The notes under the pieces: generated by a model
Database searches by the model: none
What the model saw: only the letters and a program-made list of their open reading frames with translations
Told to the model about the DNA's origin: nothing
Program-made: the position numbers and the translations under genes
NCBI RefSeq assembly: GCF_001634365.1
Contig: NZ_CP014580.1
Span: 124,001-188,000, forward strand
DNA: 64,000 bases
From: Paraburkholderia phytofirmans OLGA172
GTDB taxonomy: Bacteria > Pseudomonadota > Gammaproteobacteria > Burkholderiales > Burkholderiaceae
Direction: 5' to 3'
Shown: positions 52,406-62,017 of the stretch, piece after piece
Layout: each line of letters opens with the position of its first letter
How positions within the stretch are numbered: the first letter of the stretch is position 1

Positions 52406-54760
52406 CTACGTCATCTTCAGGCGGCCAAATACGGCAACCTTCACGAGATCCAGGACGAAAGCGAAGGTAGCGGCCGCACCTAACATGACGCCGACCCACA
52501 GCAGCGGCAAGGGGGACATCAGTATTCCACGTGTTGCGAGGGTCGCAATGAACAACACGTCGACCACCGAGGACAGGACCAGCCAACGGCCCGGGCAAGA
52601 ACTCCACAGACGCCGGCGCTCGCGGACCACATACAGGACAGCCTGACCACTGAATGCCAGAATGACGACCGTGAGCGTTTGCAACTGGCCAGTGCCAAGG
52701 TCCAGCCAGAACTTGCCAACGGCAAGGAATCCGCTGCAAAAGAGCAGATTGCAGCACGCCAGCACGATACCCGCGATCGTCACATGGTCGATCTGCCAGG
52801 CATTGGGCTTCTGCGATGGCCGCACGTTGTCGGTCGTCGACGACATGGCGAGGAAATCGCCCGTGGTCATGAGCACAACCATCAGCATTGGCGTCAGGAT
52901 TGCGTGGCCGGTCATGATCAGGCCCACCGTCAGGAACAGCATTTGATCAATTTTGCGCGTGACCGACCTCAACATATAAGTGAGGATCCGCTGGAACGTG
53001 ATCCGTCCCTCGCGTACCGCAGTCACGACGCCGCCAAGGCCCGGCTCGGTCAGCACGATACCTGCCGCGGACTTGGCGACATCGGTGGCCGTCGAGACGG
53101 CAATGCCCATTTGTGCCTGGCGCAGCGCAGGGGCGTCGTTTGCGCCGTCACCACACATGCCGACAATATGGCCGCCGCTCTGGAACGCCTTGACGATGCG
53201 GAATTTGTCCTCGGGGAACACACCAGCGAAGATCGCATACGCTTCGGCACGCAATGGCTCAGGCTGCAGCCCAGGCGGAGAGACTGCGCCATCGAGCCCA
53301 ACCGCATGGGCGACAACGGCGGCCGTCGCCGCCGCATCGCCTGTCACCATCACGGTATGCACGCCCATCCCGAGCAGATCCGCGATCAGCCGGGCCGAAT
53401 CGGCTCTGGGCGGGTCGCTCAACGCAATCAGACCGGCGAGCTTCAGCGCGTCCGGCGCGCCCACGCCGACCGCCAGTACCCGGAAGCCCTGTGCCTGCAG
53501 CGCCTGCGCCGCGGCGATCGCTTCGGGTGACGATTGCGTCAGCGCAGTCACTCGCTCAAACGCACCCTTGACAATCCGGATCGCGCGATCGTCCCTATCC
53601 GACGCGAGCGCTTCGGACATCTTGTTCGCCGGGTCGAACGGCACAAACCTGATGAGCCTGGGCAGATCCGGCATGGAAGCGCAGCGGGACGCATTGCGGA
53701 TTGCCGTATCGACCGGATCCTGACCGCCCTCCGAACTTGCCAGCGCGGCAAGTCCGAGGACATGCGCATCATCGAAGCCAGCCATGGCGCGCACCACCGT
53801 GACCGCCAGTTCGTTGCGCGTCAAGGTGCCCGTCTTGTCGGCACAGAGAACATCCATGGACGCCGCCTCGTCAATCGCGGACAAGCGCGTCGGAAGAACG
53901 CCCAGCTTCGCAAGCACCCTGGCACCCAATGCGGTTGCCAGCGTAAAGGTCGCCGGCAGTGCCACAGGAATGGCTGCCAGGATAGCGGTCAGTGCGAGAG
54001 GCACGATCTCGGCCAGCGGCATGCGCAGCGAGGACGCGTAACCGATCTGGACGAGAACGATAACGCCATTGAACATGGCAAGATTTCGCACTACCCGCAT
54101 CACGGCCCGCTGCTGCGAACTGGGGACGTGGGCGATACGAACCAGCTCGGCGGTTTGCCCGAATTTCGTGCGGCTGCCGGTCGCCGTGACTTCTGCGGCT
54201 GCTTCTCCGCGCCGCACGAGTGCCCCGGCGTAGGTCTGCAAGCCCGGACCGCCTTCGATGGGCAGCGACTCACCTGTGAGGGTCGATTGGTCGAGCAGTA
54301 CCTCCCCTTCGAGCAGGCGCACATCGGCGCCCACAATGCAGCCGAGCGAAACCTTCACGATGTCGCCTGGCACCAGTTGTGCGACCGGCACCGTCGTCCA
54401 TACGCCGTCACGCCGGACCGGGGTGACCAGTGCGAGCCGCGACTTCAGGGCGTCCAGCGTTGCCTGTGCGCGGTTTTCCTGAAAGAAACCCAAGGCGGCG
54501 TTGAATGTCAGGAGTGCGGCAATCACCGCGGCTTCGACATACTCGCCTAGCACCAGCTGCAGGACGATCGCAGCTTCCAGCATCCACGGAACCGGTGCCC
54601 AGAATTTGCCTAGCGCGCGGCTCCATGGCGGCGTCGCCGTGTCGGGCATGCTGTTCGGGCCAAACAGTTCGAGCCGGCGCTGCGCCTCTTCGGTTGTCAA
54701 ACCATCGGATGGTCGATCTTCGAGCACGCTTGTTGAGGTGGTTTCGGGTAAGGAGCTCAT
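52406..54760 (-). CDS. P-type ATPase, plasma-membrane proton-efflux type (P3A-like)
   Basis: The ATG at 54760 (MSSLPETTSTSVLEDRPSDG) gives 784 residues. A cation-ATPase N-terminal domain (GLTTEEAQRRLELFGPNSMP) is followed by the actuator loop with DQSTLTGESLPIEGG. The phosphorylation site is MDVLCADKTGTLTRNELAV (Asp near residue 308) and the hinge is VGMCGDGANDAPALRQAQMG. About ten membrane segments are visible. Short length, no N-terminal metal-binding motif and the P3A-like layout suggest proton export, though Mg2+ or other cations cannot be excluded. It could consume ATP to hold internal pH during acid-producing fermentation. Confidence 0.88.
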   Translation of the reverse strand: MSSLPETTSTSVLEDRPSDGLTTEEAQRRLELFGPNSMPDTATPPWSRALGKFWAPVPWMLEAAIVLQLVLGEYVEAAVIAALLTFNAALGFFQENRAQATLDALKSRLALVTPVRRDGVWTTVPVAQLVPGDIVKVSLGCIVGADVRLLEGEVLLDQSTLTGESLPIEGGPGLQTYAGALVRRGEAAAEVTATGSRTKFGQTAELVRIAHVPSSQQRAVMRVVRNLAMFNGVIVLVQIGYASSLRMPLAEIVPLALTAILAAIPVALPATFTLATALGARVLAKLGVLPTRLSAIDEAASMDVLCADKTGTLTRNELAVTVVRAMAGFDDAHVLGLAALASSEGGQDPVDTAIRNASRCASMPDLPRLIRFVPFDPANKMSEALASDRDDRAIRIVKGAFERVTALTQSSPEAIAAAQALQAQGFRVLAVGVGAPDALKLAGLIALSDPPRADSARLIADLLGMGVHTVMVTGDAAATAAVVAHAVGLDGAVSPPGLQPEPLRAEAYAIFAGVFPEDKFRIVKAFQSGGHIVGMCGDGANDAPALRQAQMGIAVSTATDVAKSAAGIVLTEPGLGGVVTAVREGRITFQRILTYMLRSVTRKIDQMLFLTVGLIMTGHAILTPMLMVVLMTTGDFLAMSSTTDNVRPSQKPNAWQIDHVTIAGIVLACCNLLFCSGFLAVGKFWLDLGTGQLQTLTVVILAFSGQAVLYVVRERRRLWSSCPGRWLVLSSVVDVLFIATLATRGILMSPLPLLWVGVMLGAAATFAFVLDLVKVAVFGRLKMT

Positions 54761-54815
54761 CACAAACCGTTTGAGGGTCCTAAAAAGGAGGCAAAGCGAA
54801 GTGCGCAACCTGGGC

Positions 54816-55265
54816 TCATGTGCGCGCCTTTTCTTCAAAAGGCCTCTGCCTTTGGCTAACGAGGCACAGTTCCGACAGTAGCTCGGAGACGACACCCATC
54901 ATGTCGTCAAGCATCACGATACCGATCAGTTCGTCCGTATCGGACATCACAGGCATCCGGCGCACGCCGTTCAGGCGCATGCGCCGCAGAACGTGCCATG
55001 CGTCCTCCCAATCGAATGCCGTGATAGCTGGCGAGGACATGATGTCGGCGACCCACAGCGTCCCCGGATCGAGTTCGCGCGCGAGGACGGACACTACGAT
55101 ATCGCGATTGGTGACGACGCCAACAGGGCGATGACCGGGACCTGCGTCAGTGACCACGGCCAACTCGCCGACGTGATGATTGCGCATGAGCTTCGCGGCA
55201 TCGAGCGCGCTGGTTTCCGCCTGGCAGGTGATGACGTTACGGGTACAGATGGTGCCTGTGTTCAC
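54816..55265 (-). CDS. CBS-pair protein
   Basis: I choose the GTG at 55265 because AAGGAGAACC sits just upstream; the first ATG (55304) would place this ribosome-binding site inside the gene. The product is about 149 residues with two CBS domains: CTRNVITCQAETSALDAAKL with VVTNRDIVVSVLARELDPGT, then DIMSSPAITAFDWEDAWHVL with NGVRRMPVMSDTDELIGIVM. It lies 55 bases upstream of the P-type ATPase on the same strand. It may regulate that pump by sensing nucleotides, which is inference. Confidence 0.85.
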   Translation of the reverse strand: MNTGTICTRNVITCQAETSALDAAKLMRNHHVGELAVVTDAGPGHRPVGVVTNRDIVVSVLARELDPGTLWVADIMSSPAITAFDWEDAWHVLRRMRLNGVRRMPVMSDTDELIGIVMLDDMMGVVSELLSELCLVSQRQRPFEEKART

Positions 55266-55505
55266 GACGGTTCTCCTTACATTCCAGCAGGGGTTTTCAG
55301 CCACTCTGCGCGGCGCTGGCGCCCACGATATTGCGTTCGATCAACCAGACACGTATCCCCTTGCGCGGCGAAGTCATTGCGGCGATCGAGCGTGATGCGA
55401 TGCGCCACAATCTGTTTGGCGAAGACGACGGGATCTGAAACGTCGGATAACGCAAGGGAGCCAAAAAATACGAGGCGCCTCAACGGTCGTCTGTCTTTGT
55501 GAACG

Positions 55506-56648
55506 TTATCCCCTGAAAATATCGAACGGCTCGATCGTGAGGACCTTCCGCACGCCGATATAGCTCGAAATTCCGGCAATCAGCACAACCATGCAGAACG
55601 CCAGCGCAAGGTTCCAGAAAGTCGTAATGGCTGCATAGTTGGGCACCGAGACCCTGGCGATCGAAATCACCAGGGTGACCAGACCGACGCCAAGTCCATA
55701 ACCCGTCAGCGCCGTGAAGGTGGCCATGAAGAGGATCATGTACACGAGTTCGTGCCCCTTCGCGCCGATGGCCTTGAGCGCACCGAACTTGTCGAGGTTC
55801 TCCAGAATGAAGGTATAAAACGTCTGACCCGAGATCGACAGTCCGACGATAAAGCTGATCACGGTCATCAAGAGGATGTTGGTACCGACACCCGTCTGAT
55901 ACGTGTAGTAGTTCGCAATGCGCTGATTGAACTCATTCTTGGTCAGCGCAAGGTAGCCGAGTTTGGCCACCTGCTGCTTGATGCCGGCAATCGCGGCGTT
56001 ATTCTTCGCCTGCACCAGGATATAGGAGATCGTGAAGCGCGTTCCCGGGACGTACTGGATCGCCCGATTGTAGGTGGTGTAAAGCGTCGGCACACCGTTC
56101 AGTCCATTCGCGGCGACTCTCGCGACGCCCACAATCACCCCGCGGCGGTCGTTGATCTCGAACGCCGTGCCGATCTTCGGATTCTCCAGTTTCGAGAACT
56201 CCGAGTCATTCACCACCATGAACGCGTCGTCGGCATAGATATCCAGAATGTGGCCCTGCTGGATCTCCGGACGACCGAACAGGCTGGCATCGTCCAGCCC
56301 AACCACATTGACCGCCTGATACCTGCCATCCGCGAGCTTGACCTGCGCACCGCCGATATAGAGCGGCACAGCGTACGCGACCCCATTCATGCTAAGGGTC
56401 GCATCCAGCAGGTAGTCGGGCAGCGGAAAGGGGCCCGTCGGCGTATTGACGGCCGGATCCATGATCCACATCGACGCGCCAATATTGGTCACCGTTGAAT
56501 AGGCGCGGTTCAGGATGCCGGCGAACATCGCGGTCATCTGCATCATCAGGAATACCGCGAACGTGATGCCAATCAGTAAGGCAGAGAACTTCGCCCGGTC
56601 GTTGACCAGCAGCTTGAAGCCGATCCGCATGATGCCGCTGTACTTCAT
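55506..56648 (-). CDS. ABC transporter permease, FtsX/DevC-like
   Basis: This 380-residue protein has an N-terminal transmembrane helix (LLIGITFAVFLMMQMTAMFA), a periplasmic domain (about residues 45-250) and three C-terminal helices (ILLMTVISFIVGLSISGQTF; VYMILFMATFTALTGYGLGV; ITTFWNLALAFCMVVLIAGI). That is the MacB/FtsX topology. With the ATPase (59253), HlyD-type adaptor (58171) and outer-membrane factor (56645) it forms a tripartite efflux pump resembling DevBCA. All four genes overlap or nearly overlap. The substrate is unknown. Confidence 0.88.
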   Translation of the reverse strand: MKYSGIMRIGFKLLVNDRAKFSALLIGITFAVFLMMQMTAMFAGILNRAYSTVTNIGASMWIMDPAVNTPTGPFPLPDYLLDATLSMNGVAYAVPLYIGGAQVKLADGRYQAVNVVGLDDASLFGRPEIQQGHILDIYADDAFMVVNDSEFSKLENPKIGTAFEINDRRGVIVGVARVAANGLNGVPTLYTTYNRAIQYVPGTRFTISYILVQAKNNAAIAGIKQQVAKLGYLALTKNEFNQRIANYYTYQTGVGTNILLMTVISFIVGLSISGQTFYTFILENLDKFGALKAIGAKGHELVYMILFMATFTALTGYGLGVGLVTLVISIARVSVPNYAAITTFWNLALAFCMVVLIAGISSYIGVRKVLTIEPFDIFRG

Positions 56649-58171
56649 GGTCGCTGGCCTCCGCTCGCCTCATCCTGCCCGTTCCACCATCCGCCGCCGA
56701 GTGCGACGAACAGCGCGACCGTGTCCTGATGGCGCTGCGCGACGGCCTGGAGATAAGCAATAGTCGTCTGGTGGAGCTGCACATCGGCGACCAGGACGTC
56801 CAGGTAGCCGACCGTTCCTGCGCGGTAACTGGCCTGCAGCAGAGACAACGCCCCAACCGCGTCGCGCTGTGCTTCCGCTTGCGCCTCCAGAGCCTGCGCG
56901 TCGTATTCGAGTGCCTTCAGCGCGTCGGCGACCTGCTCGAACGCAGCCAGAACGGTCTGCCGATAATTGGCCAGCGACTGCTGGTACGCGTCGATCGCCG
57001 CCTTGCGGCCGTACCAGAGGCTGCCCCCCTGAAATAGCGGGATCGTCACCGACGGGCCGATGCTCCAAAACCTGAAGCTGTCCGTCGAGAGATTGCCGAA
57101 GCTCCTCCCGCCCGCGCCGTAGGTCCCGCTCAGGCTGATGCTCGGGAACATCGCGGCAGTCGCTACGCCAATGCTGGCACTGGCCACATGCAACTGTGCC
57201 TCGGCAGACAGAATGTCCGGACGCTGCCGCACCAGTTCGGAAGGTAAGCTCACGGGAAGGTCTTTGGGCAGCGAGAGCGAGCTCAAGTCAATTTCCGGCA
57301 AGCTCGCTTCGGACGGAAACACGCCCTCCAGCGTCGCGAGCAGATGATCCGCCTCGCTGAACTTCTGCCTTAGGGGCGCAAGCGATGCCTGGTTGGTGGC
57401 GATCAGACTGCGCACGCTCAGCACGCTCGCATAGGCAGACGTGCCGGCGCGCACCTGGGCTTCGGTGATCTCGAGTTGCTGGTTCTCGAGGCCGATCAAT
57501 TGCTCCGTCGCGCGGATCTCCGCGGCATAGGCCGCCTGCGCGATGGTGGTGTTCACCACGTTGGCCGTCAAGGTCACGTAGGCAGCCTTGGTCAGGTAGC
57601 GCTGGTAGTCGGCCTGGGCCTGCAATCCTTCTACTGTTCGGCGCTTGCCGCCAAACACATCAAGCGCGTAACTGATAGTACCGCTCGCGGTGATCAGATT
57701 GAAGACCGTGCCTTGCCCGGTCAAACCGTTCGCGACCGGAGAAGTGCGCTCGCGCACGGCCTCCGCCTGTGCGTCAATCTGTGGAAAGAACACGCCGTAG
57801 CCGGCACGCAGGTTGTCCTGGCTTTCGCGCAAGCTGGCCTCGGACGCCTCGAGCGTCGGGTTGTGGGCGAGCGCCTCGTCGACGCTCGCGTCCAGTTGCG
57901 CCGAGCCGAACAGGCGCCACCAGTCGAACGGAACCGCGGCACCCGGCGTGAAATGCTGTGTCTTGCTATCCGCGGTGACTGCCGTCGCAGCCAGCGGCTC
58001 ATGAGTGTAGGCGTGCACGGCGGGCGCCGCCGGGCGGCTGAAATCGGGTCCCACCGCGCAGGCGCCAAGCAAGGCCGCCGCCATCACGCCAGGCAACACC
58101 CCGGCCAATGCGCAGCGCCGCGAGACGTGCGGCGTGAGCACCTTAGCGCAGGTCTGGACGAGCGAAGACAT
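56645..58171 (-). CDS. Outer-membrane efflux lipoprotein, NodT/TolC family
   Basis: This 508-residue protein has a signal peptide with a lipobox (VLPGVMAAALLGACAVGPDF), FDWWRLFGSAQLDASVDEAL typical of NodT-type factors, and two repeats of the helical channel-forming OEP domain. The start overlaps the end of the HlyD gene and the stop overlaps the permease start (ATGA, 56645-56648). It provides the outer-membrane exit duct of the pump. Confidence 0.92.
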   Translation of the reverse strand: MSSLVQTCAKVLTPHVSRRCALAGVLPGVMAAALLGACAVGPDFSRPAAPAVHAYTHEPLAATAVTADSKTQHFTPGAAVPFDWWRLFGSAQLDASVDEALAHNPTLEASEASLRESQDNLRAGYGVFFPQIDAQAEAVRERTSPVANGLTGQGTVFNLITASGTISYALDVFGGKRRTVEGLQAQADYQRYLTKAAYVTLTANVVNTTIAQAAYAAEIRATEQLIGLENQQLEITEAQVRAGTSAYASVLSVRSLIATNQASLAPLRQKFSEADHLLATLEGVFPSEASLPEIDLSSLSLPKDLPVSLPSELVRQRPDILSAEAQLHVASASIGVATAAMFPSISLSGTYGAGGRSFGNLSTDSFRFWSIGPSVTIPLFQGGSLWYGRKAAIDAYQQSLANYRQTVLAAFEQVADALKALEYDAQALEAQAEAQRDAVGALSLLQASYRAGTVGYLDVLVADVQLHQTTIAYLQAVAQRHQDTVALFVALGGGWWNGQDEASGGQRP

Positions 58172-59256
58172 TATTTGGACCCGATAAAGACATCGACCAA
58201 CAGGCCCGGATAAATCATCGGAAGATCTTTCTTCCTGAAGCGGAAAATCACCGGCAACACGCGCAGATCGACCTTTTCCTCGCGTTGATTGGATAGCTCG
58301 ATCTTGGGCGACACATAGGGCTGCACGCGCACGAACTCCAGCGGCACCTTGATGTCGGTGCCGCGCACCGAGAGTTGTGCCTGGATGTGTGCAGGAGCGG
58401 GCAGCCGTGAGACGAGAATCTCGTCGATGTAACAGCGCACCGACAGATAATCCTGCGACGCACCCATGACGAGCAGTGGATCGAATCCCTGCGTGTAAGC
58501 GTCGTACACGCCCTGCGACGATACATAGCTGCCGGGCGTTCCGTTGAGCGCCAACACGATTCCATCGGTTTGCGCCCTGACGGTATATTTTTGCAGCAGC
58601 GCGCTAGCGGCCTTGTAGGACTGGGTGAGCGCCTCATACTGCTTCTGTGCGTTGCTGATGTCGTAACTCCACGCCCCCGCCCGCGTCAGCTCGTACTGCC
58701 GCTGAGCGACTTCCAGCGTGGTCTGCGCCTGGGCGACCGCGTCTTGCGCGGTATCCACCACATCCTTGCTGATCGACCGGTTGTCGATCTGGTAGGAGGC
58801 AAGGCGCTTGTCATACTGATCGCGGGCGGCTTTGAGGTTCGACTGCGCCTGATCGACCTGCGCCTTCGTCACCGCCAATGTTTCCTTGCGCGGCTGTGCC
58901 TGGAGTTCCTGCAAGGCAACCCACGCCGCCTCGGACTGTGCGTGCAGCTGCTCGGTAGTGGCAATCTGCACAGAATCGTCGATCTTGAGCAAGGGCGTTC
59001 CGGCCGTGACCTGTTGACCCTCATGCACCAGTACCTGCGTGATCGGGCCCGACACCTCCGGATAGATATTGACGTTCTGGCCGCCTACCTGTTCGCTTTC
59101 GACAATGCCATCCGCGTAGATCGCCGTTGCATACGGGTTGCTCACGGGCGTGAACACGGGCGGTTCAGCCTTGCGTTGCATGCCGAAGACAAAGGCGCCG
59201 ACCAGTCCCGCCAGGATGCCGAGAACCGAAAGGGCAAAAATGATTCGGGTTCTCAT
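58171..59256 (-). CDS. HlyD-family periplasmic adaptor
   Basis: This 361-residue membrane-fusion protein has an N-terminal anchor (IIFALSVLGILAGLVGAFVF) and a lipoyl-type half-motif (GPITQVLVHEGQQVTAGTPL). A long coiled-coil hairpin follows (about residues 100-215; SEAAWVALQELQAQPRKETL and QAQTTLEVAQRQYELTRAGA). A returning barrel region carries VRAQTDGIVLALNGTPGSYV. It links the inner-membrane ABC permease to the outer-membrane factor. The start overlaps the end of the ATPase gene (59253-59256). Confidence 0.92.
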   Translation of the reverse strand: MRTRIIFALSVLGILAGLVGAFVFGMQRKAEPPVFTPVSNPYATAIYADGIVESEQVGGQNVNIYPEVSGPITQVLVHEGQQVTAGTPLLKIDDSVQIATTEQLHAQSEAAWVALQELQAQPRKETLAVTKAQVDQAQSNLKAARDQYDKRLASYQIDNRSISKDVVDTAQDAVAQAQTTLEVAQRQYELTRAGAWSYDISNAQKQYEALTQSYKAASALLQKYTVRAQTDGIVLALNGTPGSYVSSQGVYDAYTQGFDPLLVMGASQDYLSVRCYIDEILVSRLPAPAHIQAQLSVRGTDIKVPLEFVRVQPYVSPKIELSNQREEKVDLRVLPVIFRFRKKDLPMIYPGLLVDVFIGSK

Positions 59257-59960
59257 TCTGTGCCCTTGTCGAGACCGGTGATGCGCCCGTCTTCCATATG
59301 GATGATCCGGTCAGCGTATTCGTTGATGCGTGCATCGTGCGTTACGATGACAATGCAACGATTCTGATTGAGGATCTTCTCCTTGACGAAGGCAATGATC
59401 ATCCTTCCTGTGTCGCCGTCGAGCGAAGCGGTGGGTTCGTCGAGAATCAGGATCTGTGGACCACTCACGATCGCACGCGCGATCGCCACACGCTGCTGTT
59501 CGCCTCCCGAGAGCTTGACTGGCAATATCTCGCTGCGGTTTTTCAGACCGACGACTTCAAGGCATTTCACCGCGGCCGTGATGGATTCTTTCCAGTCCTG
59601 ATGTTTCAGGATCAACGGAATCGCGACGTTCTCGGCGCTGGTGAGTCGTGGAAACAGATGGTAGTCCTGGAAGACAAAGCCGATACTATTCAGACGAAAG
59701 TCCGCCAGACGGTCGTCGTCCAATGTCCAGAGGTCGTCGCCGTTGACACTCACCGTGCCGGCATTGGGACGCAGGATGCCGGAGATCATGCTGAGCAAGG
59801 TGGTCTTGCCACTTCCGGACGGTCCGACAATAAATAACATCTCGCCGAAGTGCGCAACGAAATCCACGCTGTTGACGGCCGTCATCCGCGTGCTACCGTC
59901 ACCGAACCATTTGGTCAGGCCGGTCGCTACGATGGCTTCGTGTTTCGCTTGGTCAATCAT
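59253..59960 (-). CDS. ABC transporter ATP-binding protein (MacB/DevA-like)
   Basis: The ATG at 59960 (MIDQAKHEAIVATGLTKWFG) is chosen, giving 235 residues. A longer frame to 60086 would begin upstream of the probable transcription start. Motifs are MLFIVGPSGSGKTTLLSMIS (Walker A), KLSGGEQQRVAIARAIVSGP (signature), ILILDEPTASLDGDTGRMII (Walker B) and IVTHDARINEYADR (switch His). It powers the efflux pump. It is the first gene of the four-gene operon, and an ANR-like box lies at 60091. Confidence 0.92.
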   Translation of the reverse strand: MIDQAKHEAIVATGLTKWFGDGSTRMTAVNSVDFVAHFGEMLFIVGPSGSGKTTLLSMISGILRPNAGTVSVNGDDLWTLDDDRLADFRLNSIGFVFQDYHLFPRLTSAENVAIPLILKHQDWKESITAAVKCLEVVGLKNRSEILPVKLSGGEQQRVAIARAIVSGPQILILDEPTASLDGDTGRMIIAFVKEKILNQNRCIVIVTHDARINEYADRIIHMEDGRITGLDKGTE

Positions 59961-60090
59961 CTCGGGAACCCGTAGCCACTGCCCGCGCCGAATCAGACCT
60001 CCGATCCGGCGCCCGCTTTGTCGAGCCATGGGGCGGCGTTTTGCGTTACGTACATGAGTAACTATCGTGTCCGAAAACGAATCCACGCAA

Positions 60091-60104
60091 TTGATTTAGG
60101 TCAA
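60091..60104. promoter_or_regulatory. Near-consensus ANR box upstream of efflux operon
   Basis: TTGATTTAGGTCAA has one change from consensus. On the minus strand a candidate -10 (CACGAT or GATAGT) lies 21-24 bases downstream. The ATP-binding gene begins at 59960. Confidence 0.55.
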
Positions 60105-60332
60105 TTAGGGTCATGGGAATCATTCCACCTCGGGATTCCCTAAGCTCTACGAGCTGGCATCGGCCCGAAAGCAGAACGCCCAGTGATACACGACGCTTTC
60201 ATTCTTGCGTTAAGAAGTAGCGGCTGTCCGGTTGCGTGCGACGGGCGGCAGCGGTGGGCAGTTGCTGGCCTGCCATCCCGATCTGGCGGACGCTGGCCTG
60301 GCATTGCCCCTACCGGGGCATCAGTTTCTCCG

Positions 60333-60346
60333 TTGATTTGTATCAA
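60333..60346. promoter_or_regulatory. FNR/ANR box upstream of 60522 gene
   Basis: TTGATTTGTATCAA is an exact match and identical to the box at 30765. TAATGT (60368-60373) starts 21 bases downstream, giving a class II layout for the gene at 60522. Confidence 0.78.
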
Positions 60347-60521
60347 TCCGCCTTTTCACGGGGCGTCTAATGTGGGATCAACCGACGCAAGAATGCGCTA
60401 GTCATGAGGCCTGTGCGCCGCATGGTTTTCTTCACCACTTTCGACGCACGGCCGGACCGATCCTAGCGACCTCGTGGTTCTGTTTCGCTAGCGTGTTCAC
60501 CGATTTCAGAAGGAGCTCTCC

Positions 60522-61010
60522 ATGTCCCACCGCACCGAAGAAGTTGTATATCTGCTGGACCGCGCAACGACGCTCGACGCCACCGTGCGGGCGCTTGCGC
60601 TTGCGCTCGAGGCTCCGAACGAGGACCCGGAATTTGCACTTAAAGGCATCGAGTACAAGGCATTGAGCGACCAGCACGGCTTTACCGTCACGCTGCACGG
60701 CCTCACGCTTGTGCCCATCTATGAACACGTGCTGGACCGATCCGGCGAATGTCCCGATCTCTTCGCACGGATTCACCTGTGCCTGCCAGGCGATGGCGGG
60801 AAAGCGGGTAAACCCATCGTCAGTCTTCTAATCGCAGACACCGGCGACTATTCGGACGATGGCAGCACCAGGATGGGCTACAGCACGTTCGATGTCACCG
60901 GCAAACCCAGCGAGCGCAACCGGTATCGGCTTTCGGTCTCCGTCGCTCAAGCGTTGCAGGCGATTTTGCCGGTGCTTTCTGCGGCAGAGACCGTGTCTTC
61001 CTCTGCGTAG
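60522..61010 (+). CDS. Hypothetical protein with strong ANR-type promoter
   Basis: This 162-residue soluble protein (MSHRTEEVVYLLDRATTLDA) is preceded by GAAGGAGCTCTCC. The N-terminal half is helical (TVRALALALEAPNEDPEFAL), the middle is beta-rich (GFTVTLHGLTLVPIYEHVLD), and a Ser-rich C-terminus follows LSVSVAQALQAILPVLSAAE. I recognise no domain, and no signal peptide or membrane helix is present. The exact upstream ANR box with a correctly spaced -10 implies real, oxygen-controlled expression. Confidence 0.72.
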   Translation: MSHRTEEVVYLLDRATTLDATVRALALALEAPNEDPEFALKGIEYKALSDQHGFTVTLHGLTLVPIYEHVLDRSGECPDLFARIHLCLPGDGGKAGKPIVSLLIADTGDYSDDGSTRMGYSTFDVTGKPSERNRYRLSVSVAQALQAILPVLSAAETVSSSA

Positions 61011-61130
61011 GCCGTACACAATCCAGCGGTAGCCGGACCACTGCGGGGAGCACTGCGCGTCGCATGGTTTCTGCGAATGTCATCATCGCGCTCAAAAGCA
61101 GCGGTGGATTCAACCGCTCGTTGCCACACC

Positions 61131-61679
61131 TCAGGGCAGGTGGTCATCGCCGTTTTGCTCGTGGAGCGGGTCAGGGCTCTTCTGGGTTGACCGGAGCACG
61201 CCGGAGTCGTCGAAATAGAAATGGAACAACTGATACCACACACCGTCTTCCAGATACCGATAGCTCCATACCTCGCGCTTCATCAGAGGGAAGTACGCGG
61301 TTTCCTCGGGCCGTCCGAAGTTGGCGAGTACGTCATTCTTCGTCCATTTGTCGACCTCCGCGCGATAGAATTCGCTCGGTTGCAGCACCTGGCGGACACT
61401 GATCACCTTGCCCGTCGCGTCAATGTCCGCCGCCGTGGTCACTTCACCCATCGGCTGCGTCGGCCACATCAGACGTTTCGCGCCGTTGGGCAGGTCGTAC
61501 ACCTCCCGCGGCGGCCCGAGTCTTGCAATGACATTGGATTCCGGTTCGCCAATCTGGAAACCCTGCCAGGGCTGCGCACAGGCGCCCAACGCAAGCAGTG
61601 CCGCGCAGGCCAGCCCGCTGCATCTGCGCCTGGCCTGCAGCAATATTGCGCTGTTCGTTATCGGACGATGGAATCTCAT
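61131..61679 (-). CDS. Putative lipoprotein with BamE/SmpA-like repeats
   Basis: From the ATG at 61679 the 182-residue protein has a signal peptide and lipobox (CSGLACAALLALGACAQPWQ). Two motifs recall the BamE/OmlA fold: FQIGEPESNVIARLGPPREV near the N-terminus and WTKNDVLANFGRPEETAYFP later, followed by REVWSYRYLEDGVWYQLFHF. It is probably anchored in the envelope. It is not BamE itself by context or length. The function is unknown. Confidence 0.75.
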   Translation of the reverse strand: MRFHRPITNSAILLQARRRCSGLACAALLALGACAQPWQGFQIGEPESNVIARLGPPREVYDLPNGAKRLMWPTQPMGEVTTAADIDATGKVISVRQVLQPSEFYRAEVDKWTKNDVLANFGRPEETAYFPLMKREVWSYRYLEDGVWYQLFHFYFDDSGVLRSTQKSPDPLHEQNGDDHLP

Positions 61680-62017
61680 GCTGGACTCCGTAAATTGGTT
61701 CAGTTCACAGTTTTGACACCCAACGCACAACAAGATTCGACTATGGCTACGTCGGCCGTAACGTCAGTGACAGACACAGACGTCCGTCGCAGCGGCTCTC
61801 CGATGACCCCGCATACGGGCGTCCGGTAGACTTCGTAGAGGCACGATCAACGTACGATCTGTGGATATAGCCTGGCACTGCCGGCAACCAGGCCCCCAAG
61901 CACGGCCGTCAACACAAGCAGATCGATCCCCAGGCCGCGCTTCCATATAATCGAAATTCCGTTGAAGATCGCAATAAACAGTACACTTCGTGCAAGAATG
62001 CCGGACCGGAAAACCCC

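Noticed and set aside
52945..52955. TTGATCAATT within the P-type ATPase as a regulatory box
   Set aside because: It has the wrong half-site spacing and lies deep inside coding sequence.
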